Source of the DNA: Pseudomonadota bacterium
GTDB lineage: Bacteria; Pseudomonadota; Gammaproteobacteria; Pseudomonadales; Pseudohongiellaceae
Reading direction: 5' to 3'
NCBI GenBank assembly: GCA_027592275.1
Contig: JAQCKF010000018.1
Coordinates: 1-64,000, forward strand
DNA: 64,000 nucleotides
A model generated the notes under the pieces. The model was not told the DNA's origin. It saw nothing but the letters and a program-made list of their open reading frames with translations, and searched no databases. Shown here piece after piece: positions 45,969-54,504 of the stretch. The position numbers were made by a program, and so were the translations under genes. Within the stretch, counting starts at the first letter, position 1; each line of letters starts with the position of its first letter.

Positions 45969-47063
45969 TTACAAGCCTACAGTGAGGCGTGCCGAGTTGT
46001 CGATTCGAATATCAGCAGAGAGGTCAATTTCATCGCCGTTGAGGCTCATACTAATAAAGGGAGCATCGCCTAACAAGACATTGAATGGCGCACTGCCAGT
46101 AATTTCAAGCACATCGCCTCCTTCACGGATATCGCGATAGATCTGCTGAGATTCGCTGTCATTAACTTCAACCCAACTCTCTCCGGTGAAACTGATTCGT
46201 AGAATATCGTCCCCTACCTCTCCTACGCTGATCACTTGAAGCTGCTCGATATCGGCAATTAGCTCTGCGTTCGCTGCTTGCTCTACTCTCAAAGCTTCTA
46301 GCGTAACAACTAATTCTTCTATGCTAGGCCCTCCTTCGGACCCTCTATTCTCATCGCTTTCAACAACCTCCCCGCCTTGAGCATCCACAATGGATCCCGA
46401 ATCTGCTTCGAGCAACTGCTCAGGAGCAACCACTGCCTCTGTTACCGAAGGCGGGATTATCATCGGCTGGCGGGCTGGGACCGAGGTTTCCTCTGTCTCA
46501 ACTTCCAGAGTAAGTTGCGGCTGCGTCGTTAGCTGTTGCTCAACAACCTGAGACAAAGCCGGCCTAAGATTCTCGGCAGCACCAACAGATTCAGCGGCAC
46601 TAGGCACATCAGAAACAGACTCCTCACCAAAGTAGCTATTCGCAAGCCACAACCCCAAAAAGCCGACGACAAATACCATTAAGGAAACAATTACCAAAGG
46701 CTTGTTACGGTTTTTTTTCTTGCGCACTCTTAACAGTCGTCTCTCTTCCGCGCTGTCGGCATTCTGCTGATGTGTAAATTCATCATAGCGGGACGTTAGG
46801 TCTTCAACATCCAAACCCAACAATAAGGCGTAGTTCTTCAGATATCCCTTGGCGAAAACAGAGCTAGGTAGCTTTTCATAGCTATTGGATTCCAAAGCCT
46901 TAACGTAGTGCCTGGTGATATGCAGTTTATCGGCGACTTCTTTCTCATTCAGACCCAGACGCTGCCGCTCCTGCTGGAGAATATCTCCTGCTGTCAGGGC
47001 GTCAACCGATTGCTCTGTGGCCTCAAGCTCGGCGGCCGGCTCAATCAGCGGCTCAATTGTCAT
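45969..47063 (-). CDS. rodZ: RodZ-like cytoskeletal membrane protein
   Basis: 364 residues. The N-terminal HTH (about 28-95) includes RQRLGLNEKEVADKLHITRH. A basic linker RVRKKKNRNKPL leads to a membrane helix (about 124-145). A long acidic, proline- and glutamate-rich periplasmic segment follows, then the C-terminal RodZ/DUF4115 domain (about 275-360, ESWVEVNDSESQQIYRDIR-like). RodZ links MreB to the cell wall machinery. It overlaps pilW by 11 bp. Confidence 0.9.
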   Translation of the reverse strand: MTIEPLIEPAAELEATEQSVDALTAGDILQQERQRLGLNEKEVADKLHITRHYVKALESNSYEKLPSSVFAKGYLKNYALLLGLDVEDLTSRYDEFTHQQNADSAEERRLLRVRKKKNRNKPLVIVSLMVFVVGFLGLWLANSYFGEESVSDVPSAAESVGAAENLRPALSQVVEQQLTTQPQLTLEVETEETSVPARQPMIIPPSVTEAVVAPEQLLEADSGSIVDAQGGEVVESDENRGSEGGPSIEELVVTLEALRVEQAANAELIADIEQLQVISVGEVGDDILRISFTGESWVEVNDSESQQIYRDIREGGDVLEITGSAPFNVLLGDAPFISMSLNGDEIDLSADIRIDNSARLTVGL

Positions 47064-47874
47064 CGCTTAGCCTTTGAAACGTCTGAAATTCCGGTGAAGT
47101 CGGGTAAAGAGTCGTAAGAACCAAAGAAAAATTCTCGACAAGCTCTGCGTTCTGGAAGTAACCTTCAATTTGAATACCAGCCAATAGCGCTCGCGGCGTA
47201 TACGGTAATTGCAGAAACGCAATAGTGGTCAAATAGGTTTGATAATATTGACGAGCGAGTGGGTAGTCTTCCTGATCGAAATAGACCAAAGCTAATTCAA
47301 GTGGCGCTATAAAAAGATTCTCATTGAGCTGCAGCGCGCGTTGAAATGCAGCCTTTGCGTCCTCCTGCCTGCCCAATCGCAAAGCACTTCTGCCCAGACC
47401 TTCGAAGACAAGCGATCGCCCTTCATAGCTGGTATCACTCGCTACTCTTTCCAATTGCTCATAGGATTCGCGAAAGCGCTCTTGCGAGAACAGCATCGCC
47501 GCGTAATTATTTCGCGCACGGGAATTGTCCTGGTCAAGACTGATCGCTCGTAGAAAATTCGAATCGGCCAAATCTAAATCACCTTCACGCTGAAAAACCA
47601 TCGCCAACACCATATAGCCATCAGAGATTCGATTATCGATATCGAGAGCATTATTCACGTGGCGCCGAGCACCGGGCATGTCGTTATTGTCCAAATAAGC
47701 TAACGCAAGTTGGATATAGTCACTAGCAGCTCGCTCTTTGGAAGCATCCACCATGAAGCCCCCAGTCGTTGAAGTCACGCAGGAAGACAGCATGCTTGAT
47801 ATCAGTAGTACGGCGAGCACTGAGGCTAGCTTTTTGCTGAGTAATTTTCCAAATCCTAATTCGAGAAATAACAT
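47053..47874 (-). CDS. pilW: Type IV pilus assembly lipoprotein PilW/PilF
   Basis: 273 residues. The signal ends in a lipobox with Cys32 (LSSC). TPR repeats follow: AYLDNNDMPGARRHVNNALD, VFQREGDLDLADSNFLRAIS and onwards. PilW/PilF pilotins help the PilQ secretin form in the outer membrane. It lies between rlmN and rodZ, the normal place of pilF. No other pilus genes are in the window. Confidence 0.9.
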   Translation of the reverse strand: MLFLELGFGKLLSKKLASVLAVLLISSMLSSCVTSTTGGFMVDASKERAASDYIQLALAYLDNNDMPGARRHVNNALDIDNRISDGYMVLAMVFQREGDLDLADSNFLRAISLDQDNSRARNNYAAMLFSQERFRESYEQLERVASDTSYEGRSLVFEGLGRSALRLGRQEDAKAAFQRALQLNENLFIAPLELALVYFDQEDYPLARQYYQTYLTTIAFLQLPYTPRALLAGIQIEGYFQNAELVENFSLVLTTLYPTSPEFQTFQRLSDDN

Positions 47875-47925
47875 GATTTGTAACCAATACCTAGTTGCAC
47901 AGGACGATCTGGTTTATTCAGGGCT

Positions 47926-49113
47926 TTACAGTCTGTCGGCAGTTACAGCTAGATTATCAGTACTGCCGAACACTTTAGCGCCATCTTTTTTGGCTAATTC
48001 GCTCTCAGCGTGGCGGCGCTTGTGCCTCTCGCTGCGACGGGTCTGATCCTCTACATCACCTACTAGCTGGCCGCAAGCCGCCCCAATATCATCCCCACGA
48101 GTAGTACGCACAGTCACCGTGTATCCAGCTTTTTGCAATATCTGCCTAAAATTGGTAACCGAAGATGAGCTAGGACGACGGTAATCGCTGAGTGAGAATG
48201 GGTTGAAAGGTATTATATTTATCTTGCAGGGAAGCTGTTCCAACAGTACCGCGAGCTCACGAGCATGCTGACGATGATCGTTCACACCTGCGATCATCGT
48301 ATACTCGATAACTGGAACTCGCTTATCTGACAAGCTATCCATATAGCCCTGCACAGACCGAAGCACTTCCTTGATAGGGTATTTGTTGTTGATCGGCATG
48401 ATCTGACTGCGCAGCTCATCATTAGGCGCATGCAAGGAGATAGCCAGCGATGCGTCCGTGTAGTCCTTCAATCTATCGATCGCGGGAACAACACCCGATG
48501 TGCTAATTGTCACCTTGCGTTTCGACAAGCCGTAGGCGCAATCGTCCATCATGATACTTAGCGCGTCCATGACGTGATCGAAGTTCAGCAGTGGCTCGCC
48601 CATCCCCATCATCACTACGTTGCTGACTCGCTGTTCCGCTTTATCTTCGAAAACACCTAGGTGATAATTTGCCCACCACAGCTGACCGGCAATTTCCGCC
48701 ACTGTCAGATTGCTATTGAAGCCTTGCTTACCCGTCGCGCAGAACGAACAATCCAGTGAACATCCTGCCTGGGAGGATATGCAGAGAGTGCCACGCCTCG
48801 CTTCAGGAATAAAAACCATTTCGACATGACTGCCGCTGGTGACTTCCACAATCCACTTACGAGTGCCGTCTTCAGATTTGAAGTCTTCCAGAATTTTAGG
48901 GAGAGATATTTCTGCAGTTTGCTTGAGCTTCTCGCGAAGGTCCTTGCTGATATCTGTCATGACATCGATATCGAGCACTCCGCGCTGATGAATCCATTTC
49001 AGAATTTGCTCGGCGCGAAAGGGCTTCTCGCCCATGTCAGCAAACAACGCCCGCAGCTTTGCCCTACTTAGGCCAGCCAAATTGGGTTTGTGTGTCGCCG
49101 TCATGTTCAACAT
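47926..49113 (-). CDS. rlmN: Dual-specificity rRNA/tRNA m2A methyltransferase RlmN
   Basis: 395 residues, radical SAM enzyme that methylates A2503 of 23S rRNA and A37 of certain tRNAs. The cluster motif is C118-x3-C122-x2-C125 in AGCSLDCSFCATGKQG. The catalytic Cys of the C-terminal part is in GDDIGAACGQL. NVVMMGMGEPLLNFDHV is a family signature. A later in-frame ATG at 49104 is also possible. It is 33 bp downstream of ndk. Confidence 0.97.
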   Translation of the reverse strand: MLNMTATHKPNLAGLSRAKLRALFADMGEKPFRAEQILKWIHQRGVLDIDVMTDISKDLREKLKQTAEISLPKILEDFKSEDGTRKWIVEVTSGSHVEMVFIPEARRGTLCISSQAGCSLDCSFCATGKQGFNSNLTVAEIAGQLWWANYHLGVFEDKAEQRVSNVVMMGMGEPLLNFDHVMDALSIMMDDCAYGLSKRKVTISTSGVVPAIDRLKDYTDASLAISLHAPNDELRSQIMPINNKYPIKEVLRSVQGYMDSLSDKRVPVIEYTMIAGVNDHRQHARELAVLLEQLPCKINIIPFNPFSLSDYRRPSSSSVTNFRQILQKAGYTVTVRTTRGDDIGAACGQLVGDVEDQTRRSERHKRRHAESELAKKDGAKVFGSTDNLAVTADRL

Positions 49114-49146
49114 ATCCTCTTCAGGAGCTTTGCTTTAGGATTAAAC

Positions 49147-49557
49147 TTAGTTGTCGCTGAAGAAATAACCGACTTCGCGTGCTGCCGACGTTGTTGAATC
49201 GGACCCGTGGACTGCGTTGGCATCTATAGAGACTGCGAAATCGGCGCGAATCGTGCCTGCCGCTGCATCTGCCGGATTCGTGGCTCCCATCAGGTCGCGG
49301 TTCATCATAACGGCGCCCTCGCCTTCCAGAACCGTTACCATGACCGGTCCGGACGTCATAAATTCGATAAGGTCTTTGTAGAAGGGCCTTTCCTTGTGTT
49401 CAGCATAAAAGCCGCCGGCGGATTCGTCGTCTAATTGCAGCATTTTTGCAGCAACAATCTTCAACCCAGCTTTCTCGAAGCGGGTATAAATTTCGCCAAT
49501 AACGTTCTTCGCTACTGCATCAGGCTTGATTATGGATAAAGTACGTTCAATCGCCAT
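49147..49557 (-). CDS. ndk: Nucleoside diphosphate kinase
   Basis: 136 residues, slightly shorter than E. coli Ndk. It balances nucleotide triphosphates by phosphate transfer through His117 in the signature [23 protein letters not shown] begins it. It heads the rlmN-pilW-rodZ-ispG-hisS run and has its own -10 element. In many gammaproteobacteria it follows iscX; here it follows an eroded iscX. Confidence 0.98.
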   Translation of the reverse strand: MAIERTLSIIKPDAVAKNVIGEIYTRFEKAGLKIVAAKMLQLDDESAGGFYAEHKERPFYKDLIEFMTSGPVMVTVLEGEGAVMMNRDLMGATNPADAAAGTIRADFAVSIDANAVHGSDSTTSAAREVGYFFSDN

Positions 49558-49595
49558 TTTAACTCCAAATGTAGGGTGAATTCTTGAGAGCGCGC

Positions 49596-49601
49596 ATTAT
49601 A
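49596..49601 (-). promoter_or_regulatory. Probable ndk -10 element
   Basis: On the minus strand TATAAT lies 39-44 bases before the ndk ATG, with GC-rich flanks. The -35 is weak. Its presence would let ndk be expressed independently of the iscRS genes upstream. Confidence 0.5.
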
Positions 49602-49679
49602 CGCGGTATATCTGGGATTAATACGCTTTTAATGAATAAAAACGCTATTTTTCAGTAGCTTAATCAGCCGCTCCTTCAT

Positions 49680-49845
49680 CTAGGCAGCCTGTATTACTTC
49701 TAGGATTTTCTCGCGAGCGCGCCCGAGATCAGCGTCGAACTCATCCAGGGCTAGCACCGACTGTCTCAGATCAGAGAAACAGACTTATTGGGGGTCGATG
49801 TCGAGAATTGACTACTGCATTCTATGACTAGGACGAGTCGCTCAA
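49680..49845 (-). pseudogene. iscX: Eroded iscX
   Basis: In one frame the sequence reads DIDPQ, stop, V-C-FSDLRQSVLALDEFDADLG, then RAREKILEVIQAA and stop. The E. coli IscX equivalent is DLDP..VRFTDMH..., ending NEKILEAI. The conserved F-x-D-L, F-D-x-D and EKILE-x-I positions line up without gaps. Upstream, TR is kept but the first helix is lost, with another stop at TAG. An in-frame TAA (49785-49787) splits the conserved part. No start codon remains. The rest of the 328-bp ndk-iscS spacer is non-coding; iscU, iscA, hscB, hscA and fdx are absent. Confidence 0.72.
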
Positions 49846-49885
49846 GTCAGATGTTTAAGCTCTCTCACATCGAGACTCGCTAGGT

Positions 49886-51100
49886 TTAGCGAGCGGCCCG
49901 TTTAACTTGATTTAAGGCGACACTTTCTTTGTAGATATCCCACTGCGGGGAGGATTCTCTTAGCTTGCCTACGGCTTCGCGTATCTTTCCTATCGAGTAG
50001 TCAACTTCTTCAACCGTAGTGAAACGACCAATAGAAATTCTAAGTGAACTGTGTGCCATTTCGTCATTTAGTCCAATGGCACGCAGCACATAGGACGGCT
50101 CGAGGCTCGCAGAGGTGCAGGCAGACCCCGAAGAGACTGCCAGGTCTCGTAGCGCCATCATCAGCGATTCACCCTCAACGAATTTGAAACTAACATTTAG
50201 GTTATTGACAACGCGATGCTCGATATCCCCGTTGACGAACACTTCTTCCATGTCATCGAAGCAATTTAGCAGACGAGCGCGCAGGGCCAACAAGCGTGTA
50301 TTTTCATCAACCATCTCTTCTTTGGCGAGACGGTAAGCCTCACCCATTCCTACAATCTGATGTGTAGCCAAGGTGCCGGAGCGCATGCCCTGCTCATGAC
50401 CGCCGCCATGGATCTGCGGCTCGATGCGAACGCGCGGCTTACGGCAAACATACAAGGCGCCAATGCCTTTGGGGCCATACACCTTATGGGCCGTTAAAGA
50501 CATTAGGTCTACCTGCATCGATTCCATATCTATATCGATTTTTCCTGTGCTCTGAGCCGCATCCACATGAAAAATAATCTCTTTCTCGCGAGTTACTTTG
50601 CCAATAGCGGCGATGTCGTTAATTACCCCGATCTCATTGTTCACGTGCATCAATGAAACGAGTGTAGTATTAGGGCGAATTGCGGCAGCGACCGCTTCTG
50701 GTGTGATTATCCCTGCTTCTGTCGGCTCCAAGTAGGTCACTTCGAAGCCTTCGCACTCCAACTGGCCGCAGCTGTCTAGCACCGCTTTATGTTCGATCTT
50801 GGAGGTGATTATATGCTTGCCCTTCTTTACATAAAAATGGGCAGCACCCTTGATAGCCAGATTGTCGGCCTCGGTTGCGCCCGAAGTCCACACTATCTCG
50901 CGAGGATCACAGTTGATCAGGTCAGCCACTTGGCGGCGTGCCGTTTCTACAGCTTCCTCCGCCTTCCAGCCGAACATATGCGACCGTGAAGCTGGGTTGC
51001 CGAAGTTTGTATCTAGAGTTAGGCACTCTGCCATTTTTGCCGCTACGCGCGGATCTACCGGGGTAGTTGCGGAATAATCTAGATAAATTGGAAGTTGCAT
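49886..51100 (-). CDS. iscS: Cysteine desulfurase IscS
   Basis: 404 residues from ATG 51100 ([18 protein letters not shown]), the E. coli IscS length; longer starts upstream overlap iscR. The PLP Lys206 is in [12 protein letters not shown] and the sulfur-transfer Cys328 in [12 protein letters not shown], both at the same numbers as in E. coli. The C-terminal [13 protein letters not shown] is complete, so the IscU-docking tail appears present. It is 22 bp downstream of iscR. The genes that normally follow (iscU, iscA, hscB, hscA, fdx) are missing here. IscS may still serve tRNA thiolation. Confidence 0.98.
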   Translation of the reverse strand: MQLPIYLDYSATTPVDPRVAAKMAECLTLDTNFGNPASRSHMFGWKAEEAVETARRQVADLINCDPREIVWTSGATEADNLAIKGAAHFYVKKGKHIITSKIEHKAVLDSCGQLECEGFEVTYLEPTEAGIITPEAVAAAIRPNTTLVSLMHVNNEIGVINDIAAIGKVTREKEIIFHVDAAQSTGKIDIDMESMQVDLMSLTAHKVYGPKGIGALYVCRKPRVRIEPQIHGGGHEQGMRSGTLATHQIVGMGEAYRLAKEEMVDENTRLLALRARLLNCFDDMEEVFVNGDIEHRVVNNLNVSFKFVEGESLMMALRDLAVSSGSACTSASLEPSYVLRAIGLNDEMAHSSLRISIGRFTTVEEVDYSIGKIREAVGKLRESSPQWDIYKESVALNQVKRAAR

Positions 51101-51122
51101 TAATTGCTCCACTACTACCGGT

Positions 51123-51614
51123 CTATATGCTTGACGCCAAAATCCGGCTGTCTTCTGCATGCTCGCTAACAATTAGGTGTTTCCGATCCTGCTTCTCGGA
51201 AATCCGTTTTACCTCACTCTTCGCCACCAGATCGGCAAGGCTGATACCCTCTAGAAAGGTATGAATCTGTTCACTGAGATCTTCCCACAGATAGTGCGTA
51301 AGACAGGTTTCGCCACCCTGGCAATCACCTGCTCCCTTGCACTTCGTCGAATCGAGGGACTCATTCACGGCATCCACGATCTGAGCGATGAAGATCGACT
51401 CGGAACCACCTTGCAGCTCATAGCCTCCACCTGGGCCACGCACACTGCTCACTAATGAGCCGCGGCGTAACTTAGCAAACAACTGCTCTAGATAAGATAG
51501 AGAAATTGCCTGCCGCTGAGATATATCAGCAAGACTCACCGGCCCTTGATCCTTATGCAGAGCCAAGTCCAGCATTGCCGTTACCGCGTACCTACCCTTT
51601 GTCGTCAAGCGCAT
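51123..51614 (-). CDS. iscR: Fe-S cluster-sensing regulator IscR
   Basis: 163 residues, Rrf2 family. The winged-helix DNA-binding part starts [20 protein letters not shown]. The cluster ligands Cys92, Cys98 and Cys104 in [20 protein letters not shown] are at E. coli positions. It binds type 1 sites as [2Fe-2S] form and represses its own operon. A near-consensus type 1 IscR site overlaps the -35 of its promoter, so autoregulation appears kept. Confidence 0.97.
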   Translation of the reverse strand: MRLTTKGRYAVTAMLDLALHKDQGPVSLADISQRQAISLSYLEQLFAKLRRGSLVSSVRGPGGGYELQGGSESIFIAQIVDAVNESLDSTKCKGAGDCQGGETCLTHYLWEDLSEQIHTFLEGISLADLVAKSEVKRISEKQDRKHLIVSEHAEDSRILASSI

Positions 51615-51648
51615 GGGAAGCCCTTTAGATGCCTAATAAATACTGAGA

Positions 51649-51681
51649 AGTATCGAATACCTAAGTAAATTAGTCAACTAT
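51649..51681 (-). promoter_or_regulatory. iscR promoter with a type 1 IscR-binding site
   Basis: On the minus strand -35 TTGACT (51672-51677), a 17-bp spacer and -10 GATACT (51649-51654) precede iscR by 35 bases. A 25-bp stretch (51657-51681) agrees by eye with the type 1 IscR consensus at 23 of 25 positions: it starts ATAGTTGACT and ends AGGTAT. The site covers the -35, as in E. coli. Confidence 0.75.
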
Positions 51682-51803
51682 ATGGCCAGGCTTCTAATCT
51701 AGCGGAATAGCCGGTGCTAGCACTCCATCCACCTATAACTAGCGGGATCAATGCTATCGTGACGCTCGCCAATTAATGCTGTATAGGGTGCTAAGAGGGA
51801 ATA

Positions 51804-52358
51804 CTAGGCTCGTTCGTAGGCGATCGTGGACGGTGCCTTGCCGAAATCGCTGTCCATTTGATAACCGAAAGACTTCGCGAGCAGGGCAATTATGGCGAGA
51901 TGATGAATGCTGTGGGTGATAAGCCCCATTAATTCTCGTTCTAGGGTGCTATTGATTTCAACAGCGGGACTGGAGGACAGCACGGATTCCTTGACGCCGA
52001 TGAGCTCGCTGCAAAATGGCAACGAGCGTAGCTGCTCAATTCGCCGAGCAACAGACTCCAACGCGAACATTGCCGCCTCCACGTTCTGCTCAATCTCTGG
52101 ATCGCGCTTACGCGCATCGTAATCGATTGAAGCGCCTGCAAGTCCTGCAAAGAAGCAATGAAATCTGTCGAGGATATGTCGAACATGCGCACCAATCGAA
52201 GAGCTACCTTTGGAGTCATCGGTGAAATTCTCTTGGAGTATGATGCTTAGAATTTGATCGCATTGTGCGATGCAGTTAGCACATCCACCGATCAAGAGTG
52301 ACTTAGAATCTTCATCTTCGAGTCCTGCGAATCGCTGCTCTATTTCGGTGTGCGTCAT
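51804..52358 (-). CDS. DinB-like four-helix protein
   Basis: From ATG 52358 (184 residues) it begins MTHTEIEQRFAGLEDEDSKS. The DinB/YfiT-type metal-binding His are suggested by IGAHVRHILDRFHCFF and, late, GLITHSIHHLAIIALLAKS. A longer ATG at 52454 would add 32 residues, including a hydrophobic stretch not typical of the family. Members are often metal-dependent thiol transferases; no function is known here. It is a single gene near the 267-bp inverted-repeat element. Confidence 0.7.
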   Translation of the reverse strand: MTHTEIEQRFAGLEDEDSKSLLIGGCANCIAQCDQILSIILQENFTDDSKGSSSIGAHVRHILDRFHCFFAGLAGASIDYDARKRDPEIEQNVEAAMFALESVARRIEQLRSLPFCSELIGVKESVLSSSPAVEINSTLERELMGLITHSIHHLAIIALLAKSFGYQMDSDFGKAPSTIAYERA

Positions 52359-52645
52359 TGGTTTACTATTACCACCTATTGAGAAGCCGCTGACCAACAC
52401 ATCGAAACAAACAGGCAGTCTCGAGCAGCTTTGTGAATATAGCATAGCAGCCAATTAGCTACTATGGAGTAGACGGAGATGCCGACTTGAGTGAATCCAT
52501 CGACCACAACCCTTAAGACCATGTTGGGTGCTTTTTTATTGCATTACCGTGATCTCTTTATCGGTATTCCTATAGAATACCCTAGCCTGCTTCGAATAGA
52601 CTGAGCAGCCCCTTGCCGATGTGTTCCACCAAATCATAGTAATCT

Positions 52646-52912
52646 AAGGAGCCTCTTATTAACTATATGACTACTCTGGCCGACACCCGGCTTCGCTATC
52701 GAGGCGCAAGTTTGCAGACATGCGTCGGCCTGTCAAAAAATTGCAACGAAGAGAGCGAAGTCGGGTGTCGGCCCCTTCGGGCGGGGCCTGACGCGCGCCG
52801 CCGCTTCGTTGTCCTGCTTGCCAAGGGCGCTGACCATTGCCTGCGCATAACGCCTCGCAGCAGCGCGCGACAGACTCCCGCAGAGTAGCCATATAATTAA
52901 TAAGAGGCTCCT
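52646..52912. mobile_element. 267-bp MITE-like element with 31-bp terminal inverted repeats
   Basis: Left arm 52646-52676 and right arm 52882-52912 are inverted copies matching at 29 of 31 bases. Inside is a second 20-bp inverted repeat (52677-52696 with 52754-52773, one mismatch) and a GGCCCC/GGGGCC stem at 52770-52788. The interior is much richer in GC than the flanks, unlike the neighbouring genes. No transposase is coded. Open frames on both strands reflect the symmetry only. The right arm carries AAGAGG, eight bases before the rnm start codon, so it may supply that gene's ribosome-binding site. No target duplication is clear. The rest of the 52359-52915 gap holds nothing else I can name. 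Confidence 0.75.
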
Positions 52913-52915
52913 AAA

Positions 52916-53749
52916 ATGAAAGTCGATTTACACTGCCATAGCCATTTCTCAGACGGTACGCAATCACCCTCTTTTCTATTGCAACGTGCAACAGAAAATA
53001 AGCTTACCCATCTCGCGCTTACCGATCACGACTGTATCGATGGATTAGAATCTTTGCAGCGTGATGCGGGCGACATAACCATCATCAATGGTGTAGAGCT
53101 CTCCTGCCTATGGGGCACCATGGAGATTCACATCGTCGGGCTGTTCATCGACCCCACGAGTGATCACATAGAAAAACTGTTAGCGGCACAGCAGGCCCAG
53201 AGGGAAAATCGTGCGCAAGCCATCGATAGAAATTTACAAAAAATTGGCATACATGGACTCATGTCTTATTTACAATCGCTGCCTTGCACCGCCTATACTC
53301 GGAGTCACATTGCAGACTTTCTTGTGCAAGAAAAAATCTGTAAGAATAAACAGAAGGCCTTTAAGACGCATCTCGGAAAGCGCGGCAGAGTCTATGCCGC
53401 GGCAAACTGTTGCACCCTAAACGAGGGGGTAGCTGCGATTCTTGATGCCTCAGGCATAGCCGTAGTCGCTCACCCTGGCCGTTATTCGCTAAGCAAGACC
53501 AAGCTAAGCTCGCTACTCGACGATTTCAAAGCATGTGGCGGAGAAGCTATCGAGGGAAGCTATTCGAATATAGACCCAACTACGAAAGCCTATCTGAGCA
53601 GGCTGGCTGAAGAAAAATCACTTTATTTATCAGTAGGTTCCGACTTCCATGACGCCGCAGCTACTTGGACGGACATCGGGAAGTTTCCTGCCCTTGATCA
53701 GCAGGCAATAAAAAATGCCATTTGGTTGCACCCCAAATGGCATTCTTAA
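52916..53749 (+). CDS. rnm: PHP-domain phosphoesterase, RNase AM (YciV/TrpH)
   Basis: 277 residues. The PHP metal motifs are DLHCHSHFSDGTQSP, LTDHDCIDG, and VAHPGRYSLS, with a late SVGSDFHDAAATW. The pattern fits the YciV/TrpH family: E. coli RNase AM trims 5' ends of rRNA precursors with 5'-3' exonuclease activity; some relatives hydrolyse pAp. Its start lies four bases beyond the inverted-repeat element, whose right arm has the AAGAGG ribosome-binding site. The 3' end folds into a terminator-like hairpin. Confidence 0.85.
   Translation: MKVDLHCHSHFSDGTQSPSFLLQRATENKLTHLALTDHDCIDGLESLQRDAGDITIINGVELSCLWGTMEIHIVGLFIDPTSDHIEKLLAAQQAQRENRAQAIDRNLQKIGIHGLMSYLQSLPCTAYTRSHIADFLVQEKICKNKQKAFKTHLGKRGRVYAAANCCTLNEGVAAILDASGIAVVAHPGRYSLSKTKLSSLLDDFKACGGEAIEGSYSNIDPTTKAYLSRLAEEKSLYLSVGSDFHDAAATWTDIGKFPALDQQAIKNAIWLHPKWHS
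53714..53744. terminator. Bidirectional terminator inside the 3' end of rnm
   Basis: A perfect 12-bp stem AATGCCATTTGG/CCAAATGGCATT has a 7-base loop and ends three bases before the rnm stop. On the minus strand it is followed by TTTTATT, so it is a good terminator for the convergent zinc-ribbon gene. On the plus strand it is followed by CTTAATT. Confidence 0.8.
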
Positions 53750-53831
53750 TTATCTTAACTTTTACGTGCGATTGAGCGGGAGTAACTTACTCGCCTACCT
53801 AGCAACCTACCCAGCCACTATTTGGCTTGAA

Positions 53832-54224
53832 CTACTTTTGCCTTCGCGTAATTTTTGCCACCACATCACGAAAAACATCCATCAAAGTTTCATGCTTGAA
53901 ATCGGTGAATTCACCAGCGTCCATGAACACACCGTGCTCCTCACAGGCCTCGTACTCTAAGTGCGTTTGCTTAGGGTCATTTAGTTTAACCATCGTCTTG
54001 CCGCAGCGAGGGCAGTCAATATCCCGCACGGTATTGTAGGTCTTACCTACTTCTCGATCACCACTGTCGGCAAAGTCCGCCATCCAGTAACCCTTCAGCT
54101 GCTCTGCCTCGCCGTTGTCAAACCACAGGCCCTGACAGCTATTGCATTTATCTATCACTACTTTGCCATGCAGCGTCTCAATCTTGAGCTCTTGCATCTC
54201 GGAGTTACATTTCGGGCAGTCCAT
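53832..54224 (-). CDS. Zinc-ribbon protein (zf-TFIIB family)
   Basis: 130 residues with two zinc-ribbon-like modules. The first is Cys3, Cys6, Cys27 and Cys30 in MDCPKCNSEM and KCNSCQGLWFDNGEAEQL, the typical zf-TFIIB pattern with the LWFDNGEAEQL tail. The second is Cys71, Cys74, Cys94 and His97, a variant Cys3His. No catalytic part is seen. Function is unknown; roles in nucleic acid binding are guessed for the family. It is convergent with rnm and ends at the bidirectional terminator. Confidence 0.8.
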   Translation of the reverse strand: MDCPKCNSEMQELKIETLHGKVVIDKCNSCQGLWFDNGEAEQLKGYWMADFADSGDREVGKTYNTVRDIDCPRCGKTMVKLNDPKQTHLEYEACEEHGVFMDAGEFTDFKHETLMDVFRDVVAKITRRQK

Positions 54225-54504
54225 CTGGTTCTCCTCAGATACAGCTTCTTATTTTTAGGGCCACTCTTTTTCAGAACCTAGCTCACTAGGTCATTTTGGC
54301 GTGCAGCAAACAACACCTTTGGTCAGAGCCCATATTATAAGGAATTTTCAGCTCAGAGAAAGCCGAAATTCCCTTTTGCCCAGAATCTGCGCGGCATATC
54401 GAGTATTAAGTCAGCGTTCACATTAGAGGCAGTACTATTTGAGAACTTTCGAAACAGTTAGCTTCACAAGAGCAGTACACAAGAACCGAAATAGGAGATA
54501 TACC

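Noticed and set aside
52667-52892. Two open frames of 73 codons on opposite strands inside the inverted-repeat element
   Set aside because: They arise from the palindromic, GC-rich sequence; neither has a ribosome-binding site or a protein-like pattern.
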